From contig NZ_JADFFL010000002.1 of NCBI RefSeq assembly GCF_015222005.1, positions 62,001-126,000 of the forward strand: DNA of 64,000 nt. The letters are read 5' to 3'. Origin of the DNA: Mucilaginibacter myungsuensis (GTDB lineage Bacteria > Bacteroidota > Bacteroidia > Sphingobacteriales > Sphingobacteriaceae). Under the pieces are notes generated by a model, which saw only the letters and a list, made by a program, of their open reading frames with translations, ran no database searches and was not told the origin of the DNA. The position numbers were made by a program, and so were the translations under genes. Shown piece after piece: positions 45,239-53,664 of the stretch. The number at the start of each line of letters is the position of its first letter. The first letter of the stretch is position 1.

Positions 45239-45691
45239 TCAAGCGCCGAATTGTGTTAAGTGGTGATCCAGGTGTTTGTAGAACATCGTGTTCCACTCGC
45301 CAATGGTTAGCTTACCGAACGAGTGAGACTCTTTGCCGTCAAAATGACCTTCGCCAAGTTCAAGGGTGCGGTCGATATAGTCGAGGATGCGTTTCTTTTC
45401 TACGTTAAAGTCCTTATCATCCTTAATGATGAATGCGGGAGCGGTCGGGCCGCTTTTTTTGTAAGGCTTTGGGCCGACCACCTGGTTCTTCACAAATGCC
45501 TTCAACATGAATTTAACGAACGCGTTAGGCTTGCGGTGCTTGTTATCGTAAACCAACTCGTACGCCACATTGCAATGGGCCAGCATTTGAGCAATGGTCA
45601 TCTTACCCCATAAGCGATGCGTATCGAGCGTCAGCTTGTTAAGGCGGGCTTTAATTTCGGCTACTTCGGTAGGGTCAAATACGCTTTTCAT
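45239..45691 (-). CDS. DUF1569 domain-containing protein (DinB-like fold)
   Basis: The 150-residue protein is a helical domain related to DUF1569/DinB-like proteins. Histidines sit where such proteins bind a metal: RLWGKMTIAQMLAHCNVAYE near the start and HLDHHLTQFG at the end. The DUF1569 pattern LWGKMT...MLAHC is clear. It is upstream of the TlpA gene with a two-base gap, so the two are co-expressed. Members may act in thiol or detoxification chemistry, but the activity here is unknown. Confidence 0.78.
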   Translation of the reverse strand: MKSVFDPTEVAEIKARLNKLTLDTHRLWGKMTIAQMLAHCNVAYELVYDNKHRKPNAFVKFMLKAFVKNQVVGPKPYKKSGPTAPAFIIKDDKDFNVEKKRILDYIDRTLELGEGHFDGKESHSFGKLTIGEWNTMFYKHLDHHLTQFGA

Positions 45692-45759
45692 TTTGTGGGG
45701 GATCTGAGGATGACTAAAGATAAGACGGATCTTTTAAAAACGCTAATTCAAACAGAGCG

Positions 45760-46269
45760 CTAATTGGTCAATGTTACGGTCTTAACTTTTACTTTGACAG
45801 GAAGACGTTGGTAGAACGGCAACAGGAAGTTGATCAACGCCATCATATTTGACGGTGGCCGAGCTGTGTAGATCGACAGAAACTCTTTATTGTAAGTGAT
45901 GTAAATAGAATAAACAGGCGTATCATGGGCTATATTTAGCTGTTTCCAGTCGTGCATCTTTCTTAGCTGACTATGGTGTAAGATATCATTCAAACTATCT
46001 AATTCCGCCTTGGTTAGTTGTCCCTTTAACGGCCCACGCGTACGGTAAGGGTTATCGGCACCGGTCAACGTGAAAAAACCGGCCGAGTCGATGCTTATCT
46101 GCATCTCCGGACAAGATCAGTAACAAGAGCCCGCAGTGAAAGTTATCCTGCTTAACCTAACAAAAGTGTCCCGCAGATCAGGTAGCCTCTTGATGGTATC
46201 CACGGTTACTTTCTGCCCGGAGCAGATCGCCGCCGAAAGAATTAAGATCATGATAAGCAGGTGCTTCAT
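45760..46269 (-). pseudogene. DUF6438-like exported protein interrupted by an in-frame TGA
   Basis: Read from the ATG at 46269, the frame gives 169 residues with a single internal TGA at codon 51 (46117-46119). The start is a signal peptide (MKHLLIMILILSAAICSG). Around the stop the protein reads AGSCY-stop-SCPEMQISIDSAG, which fits the family signature CxGxCPxYxxxIxxxG of DUF6438 with the stop replacing the glycine. A G-to-T change of GGA to TGA would explain it. After the stop the frame stays open to 45760, so the break looks recent. Reading only from the internal ATG at 46104 would lose the signal peptide and both cysteines. Confidence 0.8.
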
Positions 46270-46311
46270 ATCTATAAAGATACGACATACATCGAAAAAA
46301 TAAACCTCCCC

Positions 46312-46893
46312 TTAGATAGTGATCGCTGCCTTCACCAAATAAGGCAATATCTCTTTTTGGAAAGACACAAAATTCTTACGCACGTCCGAGTCGCTTACCG
46401 AGGTGAAGGCGAAGCTGAATACGATGCTTTTGCTGCACTTGATCAGGAAGCGCAAGCGCTGCAGATAGGTATCGTGCTTGCGGATGCCGCTTAATTGGGC
46501 AAAGGAGGTGATCAGTAGTTCCTCTAACTCGTTGCTCAGGTTTTTAAGGAACTCTTGCGAATTGGTCGATTCGCGTATGAAATCCCAACCGATAAATTCG
46601 TTGCAGACAGTGTATGACAGGCGGCTGGTTTTGATGATCAGGCTATTCAGGTGCGCTTCTTCGTCCATATCAGGGCTGTCGGCGTGGATCAGCTCGTCCA
46701 CGCTGGCGCGGATATAATCCATCAGCAGGGCATGGAGCAGGTCCTCCTTGCTGTCGAAGTATTTGTAGATAGTAGCCTTGGCTATTTTGGCGCGTTTGGC
46801 TATCTCGTTAACGCTGGTTTTATGGTAGCCGAATTTGCGGAACAGATCTTGCGCTGCCCGCTTAATACTTTCTTTTATCTTATCGGCCTCCAT
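46312..46893 (-). CDS. TetR/AcrR-family transcriptional regulator
   Basis: This 193-residue protein has an N-terminal TetR helix-turn-helix (residues about 8-55, IKRAAQDLFRKFGYHKTSVNEIA and AKIAKATIYKYFDSKEDLLHAL) and a helical ligand-binding C-terminus with no clear family match. It is a DNA-binding repressor or activator in the cytoplasm. It starts 5 bases after the stop of the Rieske-like lipoprotein and lies in the pheS transcript direction, so its expression is probably coupled to that operon. Its targets and ligand are unknown. Confidence 0.92.
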   Translation of the reverse strand: MEADKIKESIKRAAQDLFRKFGYHKTSVNEIAKRAKIAKATIYKYFDSKEDLLHALLMDYIRASVDELIHADSPDMDEEAHLNSLIIKTSRLSYTVCNEFIGWDFIRESTNSQEFLKNLSNELEELLITSFAQLSGIRKHDTYLQRLRFLIKCSKSIVFSFAFTSVSDSDVRKNFVSFQKEILPYLVKAAITI

Positions 46894-46898
46894 ACAAT

Positions 46899-47318
46899 TT
46901 AGTTACTTACAAAAAGTTGACCACTGGCCGAATATGCATTATAAACCCTTAACGACTTTGAAGCTGGTGCTTTCACAGGGGATCCGTCAGATAGCTGGAA
47001 CTTGGATCCACTGCAAGGATCGGTAACCGTGAAACCTGTATCATCGATCGTGACCGCGCACTTATTTTGCGGCTGATAACTGCTGCAACGATCGTACGCA
47101 TGGAACCCGCCATTGATATCACGATAAATGAGCAGTCCGGATACGCCAAAGCCGGTGACAACTACTGCCGAACCCAGACTGTTCAGTTTAGTGATACGCG
47201 GATCGCTAAGCGATGCCTGAAAATTTACAGGCACGCTGGGTACGATCTCGCCGCTGTCTTTCCCGCACGAGATGAGCGTCAAGGCCATCATCACCAGCAA
47301 ACCGTATCGTAATATCAT
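46899..47318 (-). CDS. Rieske-fold-like lipoprotein without the iron-sulfur ligands
   Basis: This 139-residue protein has a lipoprotein signal (LLVMMALTLISCGKD). The mature part follows a Rieske-type beta fold: LLIYRDINGGFHAYDRCSSY, then NKCAVTIDDTGFTVTDPCSGSKFQLSDGS and SLRVY. Active Rieske proteins have CxH and CPxH-type motifs; here the first reads CSS and the second DPCS, so both histidines and one cysteine are lost and no 2Fe-2S cluster is expected. It lies one base after pheS and 5 bases before the TetR gene. The role may be structural or regulatory. Confidence 0.72.
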   Translation of the reverse strand: MILRYGLLVMMALTLISCGKDSGEIVPSVPVNFQASLSDPRITKLNSLGSAVVVTGFGVSGLLIYRDINGGFHAYDRCSSYQPQNKCAVTIDDTGFTVTDPCSGSKFQLSDGSPVKAPASKSLRVYNAYSASGQLFVSN

Positions 47319-47319
47319 A

Positions 47320-48351
47320 TTAAACTATCTCTGTTTTAAATTGCTTCAGGAAACGCGCGTCGTTCTCTGAGAACAGGCGAAGATCCTTGATCACATATTT
47401 TAAGTTGGTGATCCGCTCGATACCCATACCAAAGGCAAAGCCGGTATATTTTTTACTATCGATACCGCAGTTCTCCAGCACGTTCGGGTCAACCATGCCG
47501 CAACCTAATATCTCCACGTAACCGGTGTATTTACACATGTTACAGCCTGATCCTTTGCAGATGGTACAAGAGATGTCCATCTCGGCCGATGGCTCGGTGA
47601 ACGGGAAATACGACGGGCGGAAACGTACCTGGGTACCCTCACCATACAGTTCCTGAACAAAGTGATATAGGGTTTGTTTCAAGTCGGCAAATGATACGTT
47701 CTCGTCGATATACAAGCCCTCTACCTGGTGGAAGAAGCAATGCGCACGCGCCGAGATGGCCTCGTTACGGTAAACACGACCAGGCATAATAGCGCGGAAC
47801 GGCGGTTTACCGTTCTCCATCATACGCACCTGTACCGACGACGTGTGGGTACGCAAAGCAATATCATTACCCTCATCCTTTTTGATAAAGAAAGTATCCT
47901 GCATATCACGGGCTGGATGCTCGGGCGGGAAGTTGAGGGCCGAGAAATTGTGCCAATCGTCTTCGATCTCCGGCCCTTCGGCTACAATGAAACCAAGGCG
48001 TTTGAATATCTCGATGATCTCATTCCTAACCAGCGACAACGGGTGACGCGAGCCAACGGCAAAACCTTCGCCCGGAAGGGTCTTATCGATATCGGACGGA
48101 CCGCTATGGCTTTCAGAATCAAAAGCTTCTTTGTACTCGTTATACTTAGCTTCGGTCTGTTGTTTGAACTGGTTAAGTACTTTACCAAGCACACGTTTCT
48201 CATCGGCGCTTACCGACTTGAACTGCTCGAACATATCCTTAATGATCCCCTTAGTCCCCAGGAATTTGATACGGAACTCTTCCAGCTGCGCCGGGTTAGC
48301 CGGTGCAAATTCGTCTATCTCTAAACTGTATATGTTGATCTGCTCTTGCAT
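47320..48351 (-). CDS. pheS: phenylalanine--tRNA ligase alpha subunit
   Basis: PheS is the catalytic subunit that, with PheT, attaches phenylalanine to tRNA-Phe. The 343-residue length is normal. It has an N-terminal coiled coil for tRNA binding (about 1-90) and class II synthetase motifs: PGEGFAVGSRHPLSLV, FPPEHPARDMQDTFF, THTSSVQVR and RVYRNEAISARAHCFFHQVEG, GCGMVDPNVLENCGID, and the final GFAFGMGIERI. Its ATG overlaps the stop of the upstream PIN toxin gene by one base. pheT is not in the window, as is usual in Bacteroidota where the two are separate. Confidence 0.98.
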   Translation of the reverse strand: MQEQINIYSLEIDEFAPANPAQLEEFRIKFLGTKGIIKDMFEQFKSVSADEKRVLGKVLNQFKQQTEAKYNEYKEAFDSESHSGPSDIDKTLPGEGFAVGSRHPLSLVRNEIIEIFKRLGFIVAEGPEIEDDWHNFSALNFPPEHPARDMQDTFFIKKDEGNDIALRTHTSSVQVRMMENGKPPFRAIMPGRVYRNEAISARAHCFFHQVEGLYIDENVSFADLKQTLYHFVQELYGEGTQVRFRPSYFPFTEPSAEMDISCTICKGSGCNMCKYTGYVEILGCGMVDPNVLENCGIDSKKYTGFAFGMGIERITNLKYVIKDLRLFSENDARFLKQFKTEIV

Positions 48352-48764
48352 TATATGATCGTTCTTAAAAATTGTTCGGCAGTTAATACCGGTATAGTTG
48401 AGTTTTTGTAGTCTTTAATGTTACGGGTGATGATATAACTCGCTTTCGCGGATAGTGCGGCAAAATGTTGAACAGCATCTTCAAAATCGCTAAAGGACGA
48501 GGCGAGCGCTTGCTCTATTAATTCCTTACCTTCAGATATGATACGTAGCTTACCCACCAACAACTCTACCGCTTTATTTGCGGTTTTTGCGTCGAGTTGT
48601 CTTTTTGTAACATAATGCACATTCAAAAGGGTGTGCACAGTTGTACAGCAAATAAATCCCGGATCATCGGTCAACGCTAATATTTTAGCAGACGAACTGT
48701 AAAATGGTGCTCTGTTTAAAATGATGTCAAGCAAAATATCCGAATCGATAAAAAGAACTGTCAT
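48351..48764 (-). CDS. PIN-domain ribonuclease toxin (VapC-like)
   Basis: This 137-residue protein is a PIN domain. Conserved acids are Asp7 and Asp9 in FIDSDILLDI, a Ser/Asp site in SSFSDFEDAVQHFAA (about residue 93-107) and a late aspartate in ITRNIKDYK. VapC-like PIN proteins cleave RNA and are held inactive by a cognate antitoxin. The gene overlaps the upstream DUF6364 antitoxin by four bases (ATGA) and the downstream pheS start by one base, so it is part of a single coupled transcript. Confidence 0.9.
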   Translation of the reverse strand: MTVLFIDSDILLDIILNRAPFYSSSAKILALTDDPGFICCTTVHTLLNVHYVTKRQLDAKTANKAVELLVGKLRIISEGKELIEQALASSFSDFEDAVQHFAALSAKASYIITRNIKDYKNSTIPVLTAEQFLRTII

Positions 48765-49039
48765 AAACCGTTCTTCTTCATGATATGGTCACCATACAAT
48801 TCCTTCGCGTCAAAATCAGATGTTGGTGTCTTGGTCATCGTAAGGTCTTTTATCCATTGCGGAAGAACTTCGTTTTTCTCGTCAGCCTCGCTGTTATTCA
48901 TCGGAGCGATCTGGTCAATGTCCCTTCTGTATAATTTTTCAGTGTATTCAAGCAAGCTTTCTTTTTTTGCTCTTGCCTTATTCCTGATGCTGTCAAGTAA
49001 ACTCGGCTCTAAATCAAATTCTAAAACTAACTTTGCCAT
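48761..49039 (-). CDS. DUF6364-family antitoxin
   Basis: This 92-residue protein begins AKLVLEFDLEPSLLDSIRNKAR, matching the ribbon-helix-helix-like DUF6364 antitoxins that precede PIN toxins. The C-terminal part is acidic and disordered-looking with a short PQWIKDLTM segment that probably binds the toxin. It overlaps the PIN gene by four bases. I prefer the ATG at 49039; the upstream in-frame start would add residues without family support. Confidence 0.85.
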   Translation of the reverse strand: MAKLVLEFDLEPSLLDSIRNKARAKKESLLEYTEKLYRRDIDQIAPMNNSEADEKNEVLPQWIKDLTMTKTPTSDFDAKELYGDHIMKKNGL

Positions 49040-49092
49040 AACATAACCTTTATACAAAAATACGAGAATTTCCTTTTACTTGATAACGTCAG

Positions 49093-49244
49093 CTATTCAC
49101 TGGTTTCGCTTGTATCATTTTCAGCAAGAAAGTTCTCCATAAGTTCAGTAAAAAGCTCCGAAACTGTTATGCCCTACTTTCAGCCATTTCCTTGGCCTGC
49201 TTTATAACTTCATCAGGAAGCTCTAATTCAAGATTCACTTTCAT
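49093..49244 (-). pseudogene. frameshifted second DUF6364-like antitoxin
   Basis: From ATG 49244 the frame reads MKVNLELELPDEVIKQAKEM and stops at codon 26 (TAA). One frame over, the family pattern continues as GITVSELFTELMENFLAEN to a TAG at 49093-49095. Adding one G to the GGG run near 49171-49173 would restore one 50-residue DUF6364-like protein. There is no PIN partner directly behind it. Confidence 0.7.
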
Positions 49245-49265
49245 CGCGTTCGATATTTATACGTA

Positions 49266-50456
49266 TTACTTAATAACGCCCAACTCCTTACCAACCTTAG
49301 TAAAGGCAGCTATGGCTTTATCAAGGTGCTCCCTATCGTGAGCGGCTGATATTTGCACGCGGATGCGAGCTTTGCCTTGTGGTACTACCGGATAGTAGAA
49401 ACCGATCACGTAAATGCCTTCTTCCAACATCTTAGCGGCAAACTCTTGCGATAGTTTGGCATCGTACAACATCACCGGAACGATCGGGTGTACGCCTGGT
49501 TTGATATCGAAACCGGCGGCGGTCATGGCCTCGCGGAAGTATTTGGTATTGGTCTCTAATTTATCGCGCAGTTGAGTGGTCTCGCTCAGCATATCCAGTA
49601 CCGCTATAGATGCACCTGTGATAGCCGGTGCCAAGGTATTACTGAACAGGTAAGGACGCGAACGCTGACGCAGCATATCAATGATCTCTTTACGGCCTGA
49701 GGTAAAACCGCCTGATGCACCACCTAACGCTTTACCTAAAGTACCGGTAATGATATCGATACGGCCCATTACATCGCAATGCTCGTGCGTGCCGCGACCT
49801 GTTTTACCCATAAAGCCGGAGCAGTGGCTCTCATCTATCATTACCAGTGCTTTGTATTTATCGGCAAGGTCGCAGATCAGATCTAACCGGGCGATGGTAC
49901 CATCCATGCTGAAAGCGCCATCGGTAACAATGATGCGGTGACGGCAGCCTTGGGAAGCTTTTAGTTTCTCTTCCAGATCCGCCATATCATCGTGCTTGTA
50001 GCGGAAACGTTGTGCTTTACACAAACGCACACCGTCAATGATAGAGGCATGGTTCAGTTCATCAGAGATGATCGCATCCTGGTCGTTAAACAAGGGCTCG
50101 AACACGCCACCGTTAGCATCAAATGCCGCGGCATAAAGAATGGTATCCTCAGTGCCTAAAAACTCGGCTATCTTTTGCTCCAGTTGTTTGTGGATGTCCT
50201 GAGTACCGCAGATAAAACGAACTGACGACAAGCCGTAACCGTGCGTGTCCATTACTTTTTTAGCCGCATCGATCACCTGTTGGTTACCCGATAAGCCTAA
50301 GTAATTGTTAGCGCAAAAGTTGATTACCTCTTGCCCGCCTTGCACGGTGATATCTGCGCCCTGGGCCGATGTAATGATGCGTTCACGTTTGTACAGTCCG
50401 GCTTTTTCTATTTCTGCTAATTCCTGTTCAAGTACAGGCTTCAGGGTTTCATACAT
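49266..50456 (-). CDS. kbl: glycine C-acetyltransferase (2-amino-3-ketobutyrate CoA ligase)
   Basis: This 396-residue PLP enzyme converts 2-amino-3-ketobutyrate and CoA to glycine and acetyl-CoA in threonine breakdown. Blocks include [31 protein letters not shown], the cofactor-binding [15 protein letters not shown] and the catalytic lysine in [14 protein letters not shown] (about residue 239), and the C-terminal [21 protein letters not shown]. The family also includes related alpha-oxoamine synthases, but the FCANNYLGL and RGTHE features fit Kbl best. The partner threonine dehydrogenase is not in the window. A TAATTTTG -7-like element lies upstream on the minus strand. Confidence 0.94.
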   Translation of the reverse strand: MYETLKPVLEQELAEIEKAGLYKRERIITSAQGADITVQGGQEVINFCANNYLGLSGNQQVIDAAKKVMDTHGYGLSSVRFICGTQDIHKQLEQKIAEFLGTEDTILYAAAFDANGGVFEPLFNDQDAIISDELNHASIIDGVRLCKAQRFRYKHDDMADLEEKLKASQGCRHRIIVTDGAFSMDGTIARLDLICDLADKYKALVMIDESHCSGFMGKTGRGTHEHCDVMGRIDIITGTLGKALGGASGGFTSGRKEIIDMLRQRSRPYLFSNTLAPAITGASIAVLDMLSETTQLRDKLETNTKYFREAMTAAGFDIKPGVHPIVPVMLYDAKLSQEFAAKMLEEGIYVIGFYYPVVPQGKARIRVQISAAHDREHLDKAIAAFTKVGKELGVIK

Positions 50457-50477
50457 AACAATTGGGTTTTAAATGCT

Positions 50478-50485
50478 CAAAATTA
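50478..50485 (-). promoter_or_regulatory. putative -7 element of kbl
   Basis: On the minus strand, TAATTTTG ends 21 bases before the kbl ATG. I do not see a TTG at the expected upstream spacing, so this is a partial match only. Confidence 0.4.
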
Positions 50486-50660
50486 AAAATTGACGGGCAT
50501 TTAATGGCATGTTTTATCAGATAGATCTATCGGCCTACATCAAAGCCTATTATTTGCGCAAAAAAGAATGTGTACTAAAAACAAAGCAGGGCTTTGCTTG
50601 CTTTATGATATACGAACGCACAATTCGGGGAATAAACAAGTTTAACCAAACATTATAACG

Positions 50661-51068
50661 ATGAAAAACGCATTAATAACCGGCATAGTGATAGGCATAC
50701 TAAGTGGCCTGTGGCTATTTGTCACGCATTCGGCAGGGTATCCTACCACCGGACAGCATAAGATAGCACCATTCGAATATTTTTCGGTACTGATACCTTT
50801 GGTGGGATTATACTTTGGCGTAAGGGCCTACAAATATAACGAGCGCGACGGTGTGATCAGTTTTATAGAGGCCTTAATACAATGTTTTAAGATATTGGTA
50901 GTAGGTGGAGTAGTAGCAGTATTTGGCGCTATTGTTTATCTGAATTACGTTGAAGGCGGCATGAATTACGCAGATTTTTCGGGCCGTATGTTCGGCGCAC
51001 TCTTGGTAGGGCTGTTAGAGGCTTTGGCAGTATCGCTGATCCTGATGAATAAGTCTAAAGCGATCTAA
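50661..51068 (+). CDS. DUF4199-like membrane protein
   Basis: This 135-residue protein has four predicted TM helices (ITGIVIGILSGLWLFV, YFSVLIPLVGLYFGVRAY, CFKILVVGGVVAVFGAIVYL, GALLVGLLEALAVSLILM). The loop YNERDGVISFIEALIQ between helices 2 and 3 is the DUF4199 signature. The function of the family is unknown. It has its own terminator. Confidence 0.82.
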   Translation: MKNALITGIVIGILSGLWLFVTHSAGYPTTGQHKIAPFEYFSVLIPLVGLYFGVRAYKYNERDGVISFIEALIQCFKILVVGGVVAVFGAIVYLNYVEGGMNYADFSGRMFGALLVGLLEALAVSLILMNKSKAI

Positions 51069-51120
51069 CACGATCGCGACCTTGAAAACGAAAGGTTAGT
51101 TAATTTTATAATTTATATGG

Positions 51121-51150
51121 GGCGATGAGCGGCACACTCATCGCCTTTTT
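51121..51150 (+). terminator. terminator after the DUF4199 gene
   Basis: GGCGATGAG (51121-51129) pairs perfectly with CTCATCGCC (51137-51145), followed by five T residues. Confidence 0.85.
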
Positions 51151-51214
51151 GTTTTTATACCGGGAGGGTAACATTTACCTTTGATCGTATTCTAACAAGA
51201 AAACGTCCCTCAAG

Positions 51215-51526
51215 GTGAAATTTTTGAAAAGCAATTTCGAGTTGATCTTTTGGATCTCTGCATTGGTCGCCTTAGGCACAAGCGATCCACGCGAGGTGCA
51301 TTACACCCTGTGTCCGATCAAATGCCTGGGCTTTACCTGGTGCCCGGGTTGCGGTATAGGGCATGCTATATCGTGGTTGTTCCACGGCGATATTAAAGCA
51401 TCATGGGATGCGCATTGGCTGGGGATACCTGCTTTGGGTGTTTTACTTTACCGGGTTTACACTTTAAGCATCGGCAAATACCTGTTCCCCGATAAGGCCG
51501 ACCTATTTCACCGTACCCGCCAGTAG
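51215..51526 (+). CDS. DUF2752 domain-containing membrane protein
   Basis: This 103-residue protein has the DUF2752 signature: LCPIKCLGFTWCPGCGIGHAISWLFHGD with its conserved Cys, Pro, Gly and His residues, flanked by hydrophobic helices (FELIFWISALVALGT, WLGIPALGVLLYRVY). It starts at a GTG, since no ATG lies nearby in frame. The last 24 bases overlap the 3' end of the convergent TlpA gene. The function of this small membrane family is not known. Confidence 0.87.
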   Translation: MKFLKSNFELIFWISALVALGTSDPREVHYTLCPIKCLGFTWCPGCGIGHAISWLFHGDIKASWDAHWLGIPALGVLLYRVYTLSIGKYLFPDKADLFHRTRQ

Positions 51527-52852
51527 TTTATCCAAAAGTTCGGGCGTTTGCTTCGCTGATGGCAGGTTGCCTTTCATAGCCGCTACCTTCATGTCCTTAT
51601 CAATGATGATGGTCCGTGGAATATCGATCACCGAGTAAGCATTCAGGTCACTGCGGTCGGTCACCAATTGGGTGCCGCTGATATTCATGGTGCCCAGCAT
51701 TTTCTTCCAGGCCTCCTTGTTATCATCTATCGATATGGATAAAAACACAATGTTGGGGTTATCTTTATAACGCTCTTTCAATTTCTCCAGCGCGGGCATC
51801 TCGGCAATACACGGGCCGCACCAGGTAGCCCACAGATCTACAAAAACTACCTTGCCGGCATATTCGCTCAATTTTACTTTTTTGCCATCAGCGGTTTTAG
51901 CGGTAAAATCGACCGCCTTATCGCCATTACCAAATTTGATCAGTCCGGCATAAACGTCGCTCAGGGCGTTTTTGTAGGCCGGGGTCACAATGGCATCAAG
52001 CTCGGGTTTGGCCGCTATTACTTCGTCTTTGGTAGCCAAATGTTTGATCTTGTAAGCCAGGTCAGCTGCTTTTAGATAATCCTTGATCTGTGTTGCTTTT
52101 GGTGAGTTAGCATCTACAGCCAGAATATCATCGGCCACATCGCTATAAACTTCTACCTTAAGCAGATCGGGGTCCACAAAACCTTTGGCTAATTGCGCCT
52201 TGTGCGATGCTGTGGCAACATCAACTTCTTTTTGAGCAAGTTCGCCGGCTTCCTTACTCAGATGGTTCATCATGGGGTAATAGACCCTGAGCATGCTCAG
52301 ACTGTTGATCATATCGGCTTTGATGCGCGCTTCCTCATACGTGCGGAACGCAGGGGTAATGTCTTTTACTTTGGCCAACTGCTTGCCACGGGATTTGCCG
52401 GCTGCAAGTATGGTATCAATAGATTGCTTGATGTTCTTTTGGATCTTGCGGCCGCCTTCAATAAAAGAACCCGCTTTGGGAAATGGGGTATAGCGCAGGT
52501 AATTATTAGCCTCGACAGCCGACTCGGTAAAAATGCCATTCTCTGGTTTGTTATAATCTAAGGCTACGGTCAGTTTATCGCCGGGTGTTAGATACAGTAC
52601 ATTGCGGCCTATCCTAAAATAGCTTGGCTTGGTCAGTTTAAAGGATACCGAAAAATTGCCGGCGCTATCGGGGATAAAGGAGCGGTCATCATTAGGCAGC
52701 GCAAGGTTACGAAATTCGGATCCGTCGCTCACCTGCATTTTATTGTGGATATTGATAATGGTGCCGGATATACTGACCGTGGATTGGGCATGCGTAATTT
52801 GGCGAAAAGATCCCGCGATCAGGAAAAATATAAGGGCGGCAAGGCGTTTCAT
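51503..52852 (-). CDS. TlpA-family thioredoxin lipoprotein-like protein
   Basis: This 449-residue exported protein has a signal peptide (LAALIFFLIAGSFRQITHAQ). A beta-sandwich N-terminal domain of the DUF4369-like type (about 25-130, YVTPGDKLTVALDY-like LTPGDKLTVALDYN) is followed by a helical middle. The C-terminal thioredoxin domain (about 315-449) has the redox motif WCGPC near residue 345 and IPRTIIIDKD with the cis-proline. It is expected to exchange disulfides in the periplasm. Its 3' end overlaps the DUF2752 gene on the other strand by 24 bases. Confidence 0.9.
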   Translation of the reverse strand: MKRLAALIFFLIAGSFRQITHAQSTVSISGTIINIHNKMQVSDGSEFRNLALPNDDRSFIPDSAGNFSVSFKLTKPSYFRIGRNVLYLTPGDKLTVALDYNKPENGIFTESAVEANNYLRYTPFPKAGSFIEGGRKIQKNIKQSIDTILAAGKSRGKQLAKVKDITPAFRTYEEARIKADMINSLSMLRVYYPMMNHLSKEAGELAQKEVDVATASHKAQLAKGFVDPDLLKVEVYSDVADDILAVDANSPKATQIKDYLKAADLAYKIKHLATKDEVIAAKPELDAIVTPAYKNALSDVYAGLIKFGNGDKAVDFTAKTADGKKVKLSEYAGKVVFVDLWATWCGPCIAEMPALEKLKERYKDNPNIVFLSISIDDNKEAWKKMLGTMNISGTQLVTDRSDLNAYSVIDIPRTIIIDKDMKVAAMKGNLPSAKQTPELLDKLLAGTVK

Positions 52853-53025
52853 GGTGATGAAGTTTTGTTAAGTGAAGCTACAAAAATTAATTAGGTTTTT
52901 ACCGCTGATAATGTTGCGTTCACCGATTTTAGCTCACTGCTCGCCAGTTTTGCGTAGGCCAAATTTTAATTGTAGATTAGTTTTACATCATAAACATTAA
53001 CGATCACTTTAAAAACACACAAACA

Positions 53026-53397
53026 ATGGATATGCAACCCAACGCTTACATGATGCTGCCCGGAATTACCCCCGAAGAAATGGCCCTTTTGCAGCAAGCT
53101 ACCGCCGGACTGACCGAAGATCAGAAACGCAATTTCTTTAATATCTATGCCGGCAAACGCAAAAGCCCGCAGGACATTTTATTGTTCACTCTACTTGGTT
53201 TTATAGTTGTTGCAGGTGTGCAACGCTTTGTAATGGGGCAGATAGGGATGGGTATCCTTTATTTACTGACCGGCGGCTTTTGCCTGATTGGTACTATAGT
53301 TGACCTGGTGAACCACAAAGACCTGGCCTTTGACTACAATAAAAAAATGGCTTACGAGAGCTTCCAGATCATTAAAGGCGGCGGCGCTTTTTATTAA
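53026..53397 (+). CDS. TM2-domain membrane protein
   Basis: The 123-residue protein has a soluble N-terminus (EEMALLQQATAGLTEDQKRNFF). A TM2 domain follows: two hydrophobic helices (LLFTLLGFIVVAGVQRFV and GMGILYLLTGGFCLIGTIVDLV) joined by a short GQIG turn and ending in Asp. A basic C-terminal tail follows. TM2 proteins occur widely but lack a defined bacterial role. A strong terminator follows the gene. Confidence 0.87.
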   Translation: MDMQPNAYMMLPGITPEEMALLQQATAGLTEDQKRNFFNIYAGKRKSPQDILLFTLLGFIVVAGVQRFVMGQIGMGILYLLTGGFCLIGTIVDLVNHKDLAFDYNKKMAYESFQIIKGGGAFY

Positions 53398-53416
53398 GCC
53401 CGGCCTGACATCATAT

Positions 53417-53448
53417 AAAAAAGCGACCCCAATGGGGTCGCCTTTTTT
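53417..53448 (+). terminator. terminator after the TM2 gene
   Basis: A perfect stem GCGACCCC / GGGGTCGC with a 3-base AAT loop is flanked by A residues before and six T residues after, so it could work on both strands. Confidence 0.87.
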
Positions 53449-53664
53449 ATTTCCACATACTCCTATTCGGGTTAATTTTTACCCCAATAATTTTATTAAC
53501 TGTGGGGAAAATTACCCAACCAAAGATGCGTCTGGGGCTATTTTAAGCGGAAAATGGCCATGGCATAGTGCTTGCCTAAGCATTATCGTAACTGTTGGTA
53601 AATGTTATCATTCCGGTTGCCGATAAAACTAACACGACACTAAACACTAATAAAACTATTGAAA

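Noticed and set aside
46117-46119. TGA read as selenocysteine
   Set aside because: The family has a glycine at this position, not cysteine, and no selenocysteine machinery or structure is visible here; a simple nonsense change is more likely.
47728-48324. 198-codon plus-strand frame inside pheS
   Set aside because: It lies antisense to a fully conserved pheS and has no recognisable domain.
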